This document shows positions 15,367 to 23,888 of a stretch of DNA of 35,439 nucleotides, in pieces. Below the pieces are notes generated by a model. The model had not been told where the DNA came from. It saw only the letters and a program-made list of their open reading frames with translations, and searched no databases. The position numbers were made by a program, and so were the translations under genes. Position 1 is the stretch's first letter; every line of letters begins with the position of its first letter. This DNA comes from Chromatiales bacterium (GTDB lineage Bacteria > Pseudomonadota > Gammaproteobacteria > Chromatiales > Chromatiaceae), in assembly GCA_022360905.1 (NCBI GenBank), contig JAKSBX010000248.1, forward strand, positions 1 through 35,439, given 5' to 3'.

Positions 15367-16188
15367 ATGAAGAAATTCATCAATCAACAGCCGAGCAGGG
15401 CATTCAAGCTGCTATTGGGTATTGCACCCTTTGTAGTTTTGATCCTGCTCTATGTGATGGGTTCGGATGCCCGTTTGGAAGTGAATCCGAATGACAAACT
15501 GCTGCCCAGCATGAGTCAGATCGCCGACGGTTTGGAACGTATGGCGTTTGAGCCCAGTAAACGATCCGGTGAGTATCTGTTCTGGCAGGATACCGCCAGC
15601 AGTCTGACCCGTCTCGGTCTGGGGATCCTGATTGCGGCAATGCTCGGATTATTGATCGGACTGGTGACCGGTGCGTTGCCCATGTTTGCCGCTTCGCTTT
15701 CGCCATTGCTGACCGTGGTCTCTCTGATACCGCCGTTGGCGATTCTGCCGATACTGTTCATAGTTTTCGGCCTGGGCGAGGTCTCCAAAGTGGTGTTGAT
15801 CGCCATTGGAATCACTCCCTTTATCGCCAGGGACATTCAGCGGCGCACGCAAGAGATCCCCACTGAGCAACTGGTGAAAGCCCAATCTCTGGGGGCCAAC
15901 ACCTCACAGATCATGATACGGGTGCTGCTGCCCCAGATCATGCCGAAGCTGTTCGATGCGGTGCGTTTGTCTCTCGGCGCAGGCTGGCTCTTTTTGATCG
16001 CTGCGGAGGCGGTCGCAGCAACAGACGGCCTGGGGTATCGCATTTTCCTGGTAAGGCGTTACATGGCGATGGATGTGATTCTGCCCTATGTGGCCTGGAT
16101 AACCATGCTTGCATTCCTCATTGATGTGAGTCTGCGGGAGCTGACTAAAAAACTCTTTCCTTGGTATGTGCAGGGAGGTAAGTCATGA
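15367..16188 (+). CDS. ABC transporter permease, guanidine/urea carboxylase-associated
   Basis: A 273-residue inner-membrane permease of the SsuC/TauC-like BPD_transp_1 family. There are about six membrane segments, starting with FKLLLGIAPFVVLILLYVM. The cytoplasmic EAA loop that contacts the ATPase is visible as EQLVKAQSLGANTSQIMIRV followed by LLPQIMP, at about residues 165-190. The start codon is preceded only by a modest GAGAAAG. The stop overlaps the ATPase start by 4 nt. It forms the transporter with the preceding binding protein and following ATPase, importing the nitrogen substrate of the operon. Confidence 0.93.
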   Translation: MKKFINQQPSRAFKLLLGIAPFVVLILLYVMGSDARLEVNPNDKLLPSMSQIADGLERMAFEPSKRSGEYLFWQDTASSLTRLGLGILIAAMLGLLIGLVTGALPMFAASLSPLLTVVSLIPPLAILPILFIVFGLGEVSKVVLIAIGITPFIARDIQRRTQEIPTEQLVKAQSLGANTSQIMIRVLLPQIMPKLFDAVRLSLGAGWLFLIAAEAVAATDGLGYRIFLVRRYMAMDVILPYVAWITMLAFLIDVSLRELTKKLFPWYVQGGKS

Positions 16189-16991
16189 GTGAGGCCGATC
16201 AAGATACCACGCCGATGATTCAAGTGAACCAGGTATGGAAGCAGTATGACGACAACATTGTATTGGAGCGACTCAACAAAACCGTCGATGAGGGAGAGTT
16301 TGTCACCTTGGTTGGTGCCTCGGGCTGCGGCAAGAGTACCTTCTTGAATATGTTGCTGGGCACCGAACAGCCCTCCAAAGGCGAGATACTGCTCGACGGA
16401 AAACCGATCCCGAATGAAGCGGGATCGGATCGGGGTATTGTCTTCCAGCAATATTCGGTGTTTCCCCATATGACCGTGTTGGAGAATGTGATGGCGACCT
16501 GCGGCTTTCAACGTCCCGGCATTACCGGCTATCTGTTCGGTTCGGGGCGAAGCGCAGCCCGTGAAGCGGCCGAGTCGATACTCGAACAGGTCGGTCTCAG
16601 CCAGGCGTTGAAGAAGTATCCCCATGAACTCTCCGGCGGTATGAGGCAGCGTCTGGCCCTTGCCCAGGCATTGCTGGGTAAACCCCGAATACTGCTGCTG
16701 GATGAATCTTTCGGTGCCCTCGATCCGGGTATCCGGGCGGATATGCACGATTTGGTGTTAAACCTCTGGAGCGAACACAAACTGACTGTCTTCATGGTCA
16801 CCCATGACCTGAAAGAGGGTTTCTATCTGGGCACCCGGTTGTGGGTGTTCGACAAGCTGAGACACGATCCCCAGGCCCCGCAAAGGTACGGTGCAGTGAT
16901 TACCTATGACCTGCCGGTGGGGCATATGGATCAAACAACCTATCAACAGATCGATGACCACTTGAGACCGATACCGGCTCAGGCTGGTTAG
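16185..16991 (+). CDS. ABC transporter ATP-binding protein, guanidine/urea carboxylase-associated
   Basis: A 268-residue ABC ATPase of the SsuB/TauB-like family. Walker A is GASGCGKST (about 45-53), the Q-loop VFQQYSVFPHMT, the signature LSGGMRQRLALAQALL, Walker B ILLLDESFGALDP and the switch His in MVTHDLKEG. The C-terminus after the core (residues 215-268) is longer than minimal and includes an aromatic-rich stretch. ATG overlaps the permease stop (ATGA), so the two are translationally coupled. It energises uptake by the preceding two components. The next gene starts 13 nt downstream. Confidence 0.95.
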   Translation: MSEADQDTTPMIQVNQVWKQYDDNIVLERLNKTVDEGEFVTLVGASGCGKSTFLNMLLGTEQPSKGEILLDGKPIPNEAGSDRGIVFQQYSVFPHMTVLENVMATCGFQRPGITGYLFGSGRSAAREAAESILEQVGLSQALKKYPHELSGGMRQRLALAQALLGKPRILLLDESFGALDPGIRADMHDLVLNLWSEHKLTVFMVTHDLKEGFYLGTRLWVFDKLRHDPQAPQRYGAVITYDLPVGHMDQTTYQQIDDHLRPIPAQAG

Positions 16992-17004
16992 TGGAGAGAT
17001 CAGT

Positions 17005-17739
17005 ATGAGCGATATGATCAAATCGATTGACTATAAAACGGAACTGCCCACTGGGGCCCATTGGTCGCTGCGTATGCGCCGTGGCAGCATCATGCGACTG
17101 ACCGATATGAACGGCTCGGCCAATCTGGGGATGCTCTTCTACAACCCGGAAAATCTTCTGGAACGCTACAACGCACCGGATACCCTGAAGTGTCAGCATA
17201 CTTTCAAGTTGAGCAGAGGGAACTGTCTCTACTCGGATATGGGACGGATCTTTGCCTCCATCGTGGAGGACAGCCTGGGTTGGCATGAGACCGTGGCAGG
17301 TAACTCACACGCCAGTCATGTGGAAGCCAGATGGGGGGCGAGAGATTATCAGCACGACCGTAACGACTGGAAACAGAACGGCCATGATGCCTTTCTGGTG
17401 GAGCTGGCCAAGTATGGCCTCACAGCGGCAGACCTTGCCGCCAACATCAACTGGTTCAGCAAAGTGATGGTCAACGATGAGGGTAACTTGGAACTGGTCT
17501 CTGATCACAGCCAGGCGGGTGATCAGGTGACTCTGCGCTTTGAGATGGACACCCTGGTGGTGATGCATACCTGCCCACATCCGATGAACCGCTCGGCAAG
17601 CTATCCGCAAGGCAAGGTGCAGATCGAATTGGGTGTGGCCCAAGCGCTGCAGCAGGATGACTACTGCATGCACTTCAGAGCGGAAAACGGCCGGGGTTTT
17701 CAGAACAACGCCCTCTATCATATCGGCCTTGGAGAGTAG
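17005..17739 (+). CDS. DUF1989 protein, carboxyguanidine deiminase subunit (larger; UAAP-type)
   Basis: A 244-residue protein of the DUF1989 family, long called urea carboxylase- or urea amidolyase-associated protein. Work on Pseudomonas showed that the pair (CgdA/CgdB) is a carboxyguanidine deiminase, turning the carboxylase product into allophanate plus ammonia. Visible landmarks: a RLTDMNGSANLGMLFYNP strand-turn shared with its neighbour, SLGWHETVAGNSHASH (His94, His102, His105) and HTCPHPMN (Cys190, His192). In the first motif it lacks the Cys residues that its partner has there, so the two subunits may not be equivalent. GGAG lies 8 nt before ATG 17005. I cannot say which of CgdA or CgdB this is. 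Confidence 0.9.
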   Translation: MSDMIKSIDYKTELPTGAHWSLRMRRGSIMRLTDMNGSANLGMLFYNPENLLERYNAPDTLKCQHTFKLSRGNCLYSDMGRIFASIVEDSLGWHETVAGNSHASHVEARWGARDYQHDRNDWKQNGHDAFLVELAKYGLTAADLAANINWFSKVMVNDEGNLELVSDHSQAGDQVTLRFEMDTLVVMHTCPHPMNRSASYPQGKVQIELGVAQALQQDDYCMHFRAENGRGFQNNALYHIGLGE

Positions 17740-17742
17740 ATC

Positions 17743-18387
17743 ATGATCAAAGAGTCAGAGCTGTTAGCGGAGCACGCAAGTCGTAGAACCACTGTTGATG
17801 CAGGCGATTATTTCATTGGTATCGTTAAAGCGGGCGAGACGATTCGTATCCTCGATCTGGAAGGTAACCAGGCTGCTGATACCCTGTTTTACTCGGCAGA
17901 CAATCCGGCAGAGCGCTACAGTGCCATGGATACCATCAGGGAGCAGGGCAATGTCTATCTGACGGCTGGTTCAAAACTCCGTTCCAATGAGAACAACGTG
18001 ATGCTGGAAGTGGTGGCGGATACCTGTGGCCGTCACGATACCCTCGGCGGTGCCTGTGCCACCGAAAGCAATACCGTTCGGTACGACTTGGAAAAGCGCT
18101 GTATGCACGCCTGTCGTGACAGCTGGATGCTGGCGGTGGCGGAACATCCCGAGTATGGCATCAGCAAACGGGATATCACCCACAACATCAACTTCTTTAT
18201 GAATGTGCCGGTCACCACAGAAGGTGGATTGACCTTTGAAGACGGTATCTCCGCCCCGGGTAAGTATGTAGAACTCAGGGCTGAGATGGATGTGGTTGTG
18301 CTGCTCTCGAATTGCCCCCAGTTGAACAACCCCTGCAACGGTTACAACCCGACGCCGATCGAGTGTCTGGTCTGGGGTGCCGCCTGA
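17743..18387 (+). CDS. DUF1989 protein, carboxyguanidine deiminase subunit (smaller; UAAP-type)
   Basis: The 214-residue partner of the preceding gene, three bases downstream of it, from the same DUF1989 family. The shared core is [20 protein letters not shown], followed by a likely metal site [11 protein letters not shown] (Cys95, His98, Asp99, Cys105) and a further Cys pair in NCPQLNNPC (Cys191, Cys198). These Cys/His positions are those expected for a zinc-dependent deiminase, so this subunit may carry the active site. It should release ammonia from carboxyguanidine to form allophanate for the last enzyme of the operon. GGAGAG precedes ATG 17743. The 86 nt after its stop contain the guanidine-II riboswitch. 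Confidence 0.9.
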   Translation: MIKESELLAEHASRRTTVDAGDYFIGIVKAGETIRILDLEGNQAADTLFYSADNPAERYSAMDTIREQGNVYLTAGSKLRSNENNVMLEVVADTCGRHDTLGGACATESNTVRYDLEKRCMHACRDSWMLAVAEHPEYGISKRDITHNINFFMNVPVTTEGGLTFEDGISAPGKYVELRAEMDVVVLLSNCPQLNNPCNGYNPTPIECLVWGAA

Positions 18388-18414
18388 TCGCTTTGCAGCA
18401 TTGATTCACTAAAG

Positions 18415-18468
18415 ATCAGTGGACGACCACTGATGACGCTTTTTTTAACCGGGACGACCCGGTCAAGG
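18415..18468 (+). promoter_or_regulatory. Guanidine-II riboswitch (mini-ykkC) inside the operon, before the carboxylase gene
   Basis: Two perfect hairpins with identical ACGA loops closed by G-C pairs: ATCAGTGG-ACGA-CCACTGAT (18415-18434, 8 bp) and ACCGGG-ACGA-CCCGGT (18448-18463, 6 bp). A 13-nt linker containing seven T joins them. Two hairpins with GG-ACGR-CC tips are the definition of the mini-ykkC/guanidine-II RNA, in which the two loops join and bind guanidinium. The ribosome-binding site AAGG (18465-18468) begins 2 nt after the second hairpin and 5 nt before ATG 18474, the usual place for translational control. GACC in each hairpin tip (18425-18428, 18456-18459) is complementary to GGTC at 18467-18470, a possible off-state pairing. 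Confidence 0.88.
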
Positions 18469-18473
18469 TCAGC

Positions 18474-21400
18474 ATGTTTTCCAAAGTATTGATTGCCAAC
18501 CGTGGTGCCATCGCAACACGTATCATCCGCACCCTGCAAAGACTCGAAATCTCATCGCTGGCAGTTTATGCAGAGAGTGATGCGGATAGTCTGCATGTTC
18601 GCCAAGCAGACCAGGCCTTCTCCCTGGGAGATGGTGCAGCCGCCGATACCTACCTGGATGTGGAAAAGATCATTGCCATTGCCAAAGCCAATGGTGTGGA
18701 TGCGATTCACCCCGGCTACGGTTTTCTCAGTGAAAATGCCGCCTTTGTCCGACGCTGTGAAGCGGAAGGAGTTGTCTTTATCGGACCGACCCCGGAACAG
18801 ATGGAGCTGTTCGGCTTGAAGCACAAAGCCAGGGAGCTGGCGCAACAGGCGGATGTGCCCCTGACTCCGGGCACCGAACTGTTGCAGGATCTCCAATCTG
18901 CGGTGGAGTCTGCAGAGAACATCGGCTACCCGGTGATGCTGAAGAGTACCGCGGGGGGTGGGGGCATCGGCATGCAGTTGTGCCACTCGTCCGAAGAGGT
19001 GACTGCCGCCTTCGATTCGGTAAAGCGCCTGGGCGCCAACAACTTCGCCAATGACGGGGTATTTATTGAAAAGTTTATTCCCAGAGCCAGACATATCGAG
19101 GTCCAGGTGTTTGGCAATGGTGAGGGGCAGGCCCTGGCCATTGGCGAACGGGACTGCTCGAGTCAGCGGCGTAACCAGAAGGTTGTGGAAGAGTGTCCGG
19201 CGCCCAATCTGACGGATCAGATACGCCAACAACTCTATCGCACGGCGGAATCCCTGCTCTCCAGTGTCTGCTACCGGAATGCGGGCACGGTTGAGTTTAT
19301 CTACGACGCGGATACGGATGAGTTCTACTTTCTCGAGGTCAACACCCGTCTACAGGTGGAACATGGGGTAACGGAGGAGGTCTATGGGGTCGATCTGGTC
19401 GAGTGGATGGTCAAACAGGCGGCAGGCGATGCAATCGACCTGCAGACGCAGCGTGCCATGCTCTCACCACAAGGTCATGCGGTTCAGGTCAGACTCTATG
19501 CGGAAGACCCCTATCGGGGGTTTCAACCCTCCCCCGGCCTGTTGACCGAGGTGGTCTTCCCTGAAGACAGGGATGTGAGGATCGATCGCTGGATCGAGTC
19601 GGGTGTCGAAGTGCCCGCCTATTTCGATCCGATGCTGGCCAAGGTGATCGTCCATGGAGCAGACCGAACAGAGGCGTTTGAAAAACTGCAGGCCACACTC
19701 TCGGCTATCCGACTCTATGGCAGTGAGACCAATCTGGATTATCTTTCCGTGCTGAGTCGGGATCCGTTGCTGTTGGCGGGTGAAGTGACAACCCGTTATC
19801 TCAACGACTTTGTCTATACTCCGAGCCGCATCGATGTACTGCAGGGGGGAACCCAGACCACCATTCAGGACTATCCCGCAAGACAAGGTTACTGGGATGT
19901 GGGAGTACCCCCGTCCGGACCTTTCGATAGCTACTCCTTTCAGCTGGCCAACCGGCTGCTTGGTAATGAAGCGGGGGCAGCCGGCATGGAGATCACCATG
20001 CAGGGACCAAACCTGAAGTTCAGTTGCGATAGCAGGATTGTGCTGACCGGTGCGGATATCGAGGCGACTCTCGATGGTGAACCCTTGGCGATGTGGACGG
20101 TGGTGGATATTCGTGCCGGGCAGACACTCACCCTGGGCAGAATCAGGCAGCAGGGGGCGCGAAGTTATCTGGCGGTTAGCGGCGGTATCGACTGCCCGGA
20201 CTATCTGGGTTCCAAATCGACCTTCACCCTGGGACAGTTTGGCGGCCACAACGGCCGGGCACTGCGCGCTGGGGATGTTCTGAAAATCACCCGATCCAGC
20301 ACGGCATGTGGTAATGAGACACTGCCTGAAAATGCCAGGCCGCAGATCGCCCATGAGTGGCAGCTGCGGGTAATCTATGGTCCCCACGGCGCTCCCGATT
20401 TTTTTACTCAGCCCGACATCGATAGATTCTTTTCACATCAGTGGGAAGTCCACTACAACTCCAGCCGCACCGGTATCCGTCTGATCGGGCCCAAGCCCGA
20501 GTGGGCGCGCAAGGATGGGGGGGAAGCCGGACTTCACCCCTCCAATATCCATGACAACGCCTATGCTTTCGGTACCGTGGACTTTACCGGAGACATGCCG
20601 GTGATACTCGGACCGGACGGCCCCTCTTTGGGCGGCTTTGTCTGCCCGGCAACCGTAATCCAGGCCGATCTGTGGAAGCTGGGACAGCTGCGTGCCGGAG
20701 ATAAAGTCAGTTTTGTGGCGGTGGATCTTGAAACGGCGGTCAGGCTGGAACAGGATCAGATCAAGGCTGTCAGCCAACTGAAACCTCTGGCCGATCGATA
20801 CCAGTCCGCTGAGATCACCACGCCTATTCTTGACCGGCTCGAGAGTGATGAGTTTGGTGTCGATGTGGTCTATCGTGTTGCCGGTGACCACTTCATGTTG
20901 GTGGAGTATGGTGATCAGGTGTTGGATATCTCGCTGCGATTTCGTGCCCATGCATTGATGCAGTGGTTACAACAACATCCTCTCGAAGGGCTGCGGGAGC
21001 TGACTCCGGGAATCCGTTCACTCCAGCTCCACTATGACAGTCAGCTACTGAGCCATGGCAAACTGTTGTCCCATCTGAAATCAGCGGAGCAGTCACTGGC
21101 CAGTCAGATTGATCAACTCCATGTACCGTCGAGGATTGTGCACATCCCCCTCTCATGGGACGACGAGGCCTGTCACAAGGCGATTGAAAAGTATGATCAG
21201 TCGGTGCGCAAAAATGCCCCCTGGTGTCCCAGTAACCTGGAGTTCATACGCCGGATAAACGGCCTGGAAAGCATCGATGAGGTAAAGCGGATTGTCTTCG
21301 AGGCCTCCTACCTGGTGATGGGTTTGGGAGATGTCTATCTCGGTGCACCGGTTGCCACGCCGGTGGATCCCCGTCATCGTCTGGTGACCACCAAATACAA

Positions 21401-22070
21401 TCCGGCCCGAACCTGGACTGCTGAGAACTCGGTGGGCATCGGCGGTTCCTATCTCTGTGTCTATGGCATGGAAGGACCGGGAGGTTATCAGTTTGTCGGG
21501 CGTACCCTGCAGATGTGGAACCGCTACAAACGGACAACAGCTTTCGAAAAGCCCTGGCTGTTGAGGTTCTTCGACCAGATACGTTTTTATGAAGTCTCCC
21601 AGGATGAGCTTCTTACCATTCGAAAAGATTTTCCCCAGGGTCGCTATCCGATCAAGATCGAAGAGAGTCGTTTCAGTCTTACCGAATACCAGGATTTTTT
21701 CCGTTCACAACAAGCGGAGATCGAAGCCTTCCGCACCCATCGACAGCAGGCCTTCGAAACCGAACTTGCCCAGTGGCACGCCGATGGAGAGTTCAACTTT
21801 GAAGTGACCGAACAGACGCAAGAGCAGGCAGAAAACAGTTGGCCGGAGGAGAGCCTGGTGATCGATAGTCCCATCAGCGGCAGTGTCTGGCAGACAGAAG
21901 TCAGTGTCGGTCAGCAGGTGAAGGCGGGAGAGTGCCTGATGATCCTGGAGTCGATGAAGATGGAGATTCCGATCTTCGCCTCGGCCGACAGCAAGGTTAC
22001 CCATGTGTTAATGGGCAATGGTCAACGAGTGGCTGCGGGACAGGCGCTTGTGGTGTTACAGGAGGGATGA
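18474..22070 (+). CDS. Biotin-dependent guanidine carboxylase (urea carboxylase family)
   Basis: A 1198-residue multidomain carboxylase, usual length for the family. Residues 1-450 are biotin carboxylase (KVLIANRGAIATRI; glycine-rich AGGGGIGM at 160-167; EVNTRLQVEH at 288-297). Residues 453-1090 form the carboxyltransferase region (GVGVPPSGPFDSY at 476-488; GDMPVILGPDGPSLGGFVCP at 706-725). The C-terminal biotinyl domain has ESMKM with biotin-accepting Lys1162. Riboswitches of two guanidine classes and adjacent DUF1989 genes point to guanidine rather than urea. An Asp at 703 (VDFTGD) lies where I believe guanidine enzymes have Asp and urea enzymes Asn (residue 1330 in yeast numbering); this mapping is from memory and needs alignment. 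Translation is probably controlled by the guanidine-II element just upstream. Confidence 0.93.
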   Translation: MFSKVLIANRGAIATRIIRTLQRLEISSLAVYAESDADSLHVRQADQAFSLGDGAAADTYLDVEKIIAIAKANGVDAIHPGYGFLSENAAFVRRCEAEGVVFIGPTPEQMELFGLKHKARELAQQADVPLTPGTELLQDLQSAVESAENIGYPVMLKSTAGGGGIGMQLCHSSEEVTAAFDSVKRLGANNFANDGVFIEKFIPRARHIEVQVFGNGEGQALAIGERDCSSQRRNQKVVEECPAPNLTDQIRQQLYRTAESLLSSVCYRNAGTVEFIYDADTDEFYFLEVNTRLQVEHGVTEEVYGVDLVEWMVKQAAGDAIDLQTQRAMLSPQGHAVQVRLYAEDPYRGFQPSPGLLTEVVFPEDRDVRIDRWIESGVEVPAYFDPMLAKVIVHGADRTEAFEKLQATLSAIRLYGSETNLDYLSVLSRDPLLLAGEVTTRYLNDFVYTPSRIDVLQGGTQTTIQDYPARQGYWDVGVPPSGPFDSYSFQLANRLLGNEAGAAGMEITMQGPNLKFSCDSRIVLTGADIEATLDGEPLAMWTVVDIRAGQTLTLGRIRQQGARSYLAVSGGIDCPDYLGSKSTFTLGQFGGHNGRALRAGDVLKITRSSTACGNETLPENARPQIAHEWQLRVIYGPHGAPDFFTQPDIDRFFSHQWEVHYNSSRTGIRLIGPKPEWARKDGGEAGLHPSNIHDNAYAFGTVDFTGDMPVILGPDGPSLGGFVCPATVIQADLWKLGQLRAGDKVSFVAVDLETAVRLEQDQIKAVSQLKPLADRYQSAEITTPILDRLESDEFGVDVVYRVAGDHFMLVEYGDQVLDISLRFRAHALMQWLQQHPLEGLRELTPGIRSLQLHYDSQLLSHGKLLSHLKSAEQSLASQIDQLHVPSRIVHIPLSWDDEACHKAIEKYDQSVRKNAPWCPSNLEFIRRINGLESIDEVKRIVFEASYLVMGLGDVYLGAPVATPVDPRHRLVTTKYNPARTWTAENSVGIGGSYLCVYGMEGPGGYQFVGRTLQMWNRYKRTTAFEKPWLLRFFDQIRFYEVSQDELLTIRKDFPQGRYPIKIEESRFSLTEYQDFFRSQQAEIEAFRTHRQQAFETELAQWHADGEFNFEVTEQTQEQAENSWPEESLVIDSPISGSVWQTEVSVGQQVKAGECLMILESMKMEIPIFASADSKVTHVLMGNGQRVAAGQALVVLQEG

Positions 22071-22076
22071 GCGGAA

Positions 22077-23888
22077 ATGGCGAGCCACTATCCCTACAAT
22101 ATGACCATCGCTTCACTACGCAAAGCATACGCCGAAGGAGATCTGACACCGGCGCGAGTGTTGCGTGATATCCGGGAGCGTGCGGCAGAGTTTGAATCCC
22201 ATAACATTTGGATTCACCTGCTCAGCGAATCAGAAATAGACGAATACCTGCAAAGATTACAGCATATGGATCCAGTGGAGTACCCTCTATGGGGTATCCC
22301 CTTTGCAATCAAAGATAACATCGACCTTGCCGGTATTTCGACCACCGCAGCCTGTGAAGCCTTTGCCTATACACCGCAAAAATCAGCAAAGGTTGTCGAT
22401 CGCCTGATTGCAGCCGGGGCAGTACCGGTGGGCAAGACCAATCTTGATCAGTTTGCCACAGGATTGAATGGCACCCGCTCTCCCTGGGGAGCTTGCAAAA
22501 ACGCCTTCGATCCCGAATATATCAGCGGCGGTTCCAGCTCGGGATCGGCCGTTGCCGTTGCACTGGGATTGGCCTGTTTCAGTCTCGGTACCGATACCGC
22601 CGGATCCGGACGTGTACCGGCCTGTTTCAACAACCTGATCGGACTTAAGCCCACCAGAGGCCTGCTTTCCACCGATGGCCTGGTTCCTGCCTGTAGAAGC
22701 CTGGACTGTATAACGATCTTTGCCTACGACACCAATGATGCCGATCTTGTGTTGTCCATTGCTGAAGCTTACGACCCGGGTGATGCCTACAGTCGCAGCA
22801 ATCCATACCACAATCAGAAACGAAACTACGGCGTCAGGGAGGGTAAGCTGAAGTTTGGCGTTATACCCGACAACCAATTGAATTTCTTTGGCGATCGGCA
22901 ATATGAGCAGGCCTATCGGGCGACGCTGGAACGGTTGGAACTCGATGGCATCGAGTTGCTTGAAATCGATTATGAGCCGTTCGCAGATGCCGCCAAGCTA
23001 CTCTATGAAGGCCCTTGGGTGGCGGAGCGTTATCTCGCAATCCAACCGCTGATCGACACTGACCCGGAGGCAATATTTCCGGTCGTCCGGGATATCATCG
23101 CACCGGGTAAAACACTCACAGCCACGGCGCTGTTTCAGGCTCAGTATCGGCTTAATGCGTTGAAGCAGAACTGCGATCGGCAGATGGCGGGATTGGACGC
23201 TTTGCTCACTCCGACCGCGGGGACCTGTTTCACCATCCGGCAGATGTTGGAACAACCGGTTCTGCGTAACAGTCAATTAGGTTACTACACCAACTTTATG
23301 AATCTGTTGGATCTATCCTCGATCGCCGTACCGACACAGATAACCCCAGGCGGTCTGCCTTTCGGCATTACCCTGGTCGGTTCTGCATTCAGTGATCGGG
23401 CCTTGCTTTCGATTGCCAATCGAATCCACAACTGCTTCGATCTTAAATCGGGGGCTTCGCAATTCGATAGTGAACCGGCCCCGGTTGCTGCTGTGGGGGT
23501 TAGAGATAAAATCGATATCGTGGTGTGTGGCGCCCATCTGCAAGGACTGCCGCTCAACTGGCAGTTGACAGAGCGGGGCGCGACCCTGGTCGAGAAGACA
23601 AAAACAGAACCGGTCTACAGAATGTACGCCTTGGCCGGCGGTCCTCCCGATCGACCGGGACTGATCTTGGATGAACAGCATGGAGCGGCGATCGATGTGG
23701 AGGTCTGGTCTATGCCGGCGAGCCAGTACGGCAGCTTCGTCGAGGGTATACCGGCGCCGTTGGGTATAGGAAAGATTCGCTTGGCAAACGGGTCGCTCAC
23801 CAGCGGTTTTATCTGTGAACCATACGCCATTGCCGACGCGCTGGAGATCACACAGTTTCAAGCCTGGAGATCCTATTTGGATCGTTGA
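22077..23888 (+). CDS. atzF: Allophanate hydrolase
   Basis: A 603-residue amidase-signature enzyme that splits allophanate to ammonia and CO2, the last step of the operon. The Ser-cisSer-Lys triad is readable: Lys79 in IPFAIKDN, the cis-Ser at 153 in GGSSSGSA and the nucleophile Ser177 in GTDTAGSGR. The C-terminal 120 residues (from about 475, IDIVVCGAHLQGLPLNWQL) form the extra domain found only in allophanate hydrolases, with ALAGGPPDRPGL and a SGFICEPYA motif. AGGAGG at 22060-22065 overlaps the end of the carboxylase gene. ATG 22077 is 6 nt after that gene's stop; ATG 22101 is a less likely alternative. Confidence 0.95.
   Translation: MASHYPYNMTIASLRKAYAEGDLTPARVLRDIRERAAEFESHNIWIHLLSESEIDEYLQRLQHMDPVEYPLWGIPFAIKDNIDLAGISTTAACEAFAYTPQKSAKVVDRLIAAGAVPVGKTNLDQFATGLNGTRSPWGACKNAFDPEYISGGSSSGSAVAVALGLACFSLGTDTAGSGRVPACFNNLIGLKPTRGLLSTDGLVPACRSLDCITIFAYDTNDADLVLSIAEAYDPGDAYSRSNPYHNQKRNYGVREGKLKFGVIPDNQLNFFGDRQYEQAYRATLERLELDGIELLEIDYEPFADAAKLLYEGPWVAERYLAIQPLIDTDPEAIFPVVRDIIAPGKTLTATALFQAQYRLNALKQNCDRQMAGLDALLTPTAGTCFTIRQMLEQPVLRNSQLGYYTNFMNLLDLSSIAVPTQITPGGLPFGITLVGSAFSDRALLSIANRIHNCFDLKSGASQFDSEPAPVAAVGVRDKIDIVVCGAHLQGLPLNWQLTERGATLVEKTKTEPVYRMYALAGGPPDRPGLILDEQHGAAIDVEVWSMPASQYGSFVEGIPAPLGIGKIRLANGSLTSGFICEPYAIADALEITQFQAWRSYLDR

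Noticed and set aside
15148-15387. Minus-strand open frames across the REP-like repeat
   Set aside because: They are formed by the palindromic repeat and adjacent spacer, without start signals or similarity to known proteins.
18415-18446. Hairpin plus T7 as a simple intrinsic terminator ending the operon
   Set aside because: The T-run is 5 nt from the stem, and a second hairpin with the same ACGA loop follows next to a start site, which fits guanidine-II better.
19464-20387. Minus-strand open frame of 307 codons opposite the carboxylase
   Set aside because: Shadow frame within a gene with full-length domain match; no start signal.
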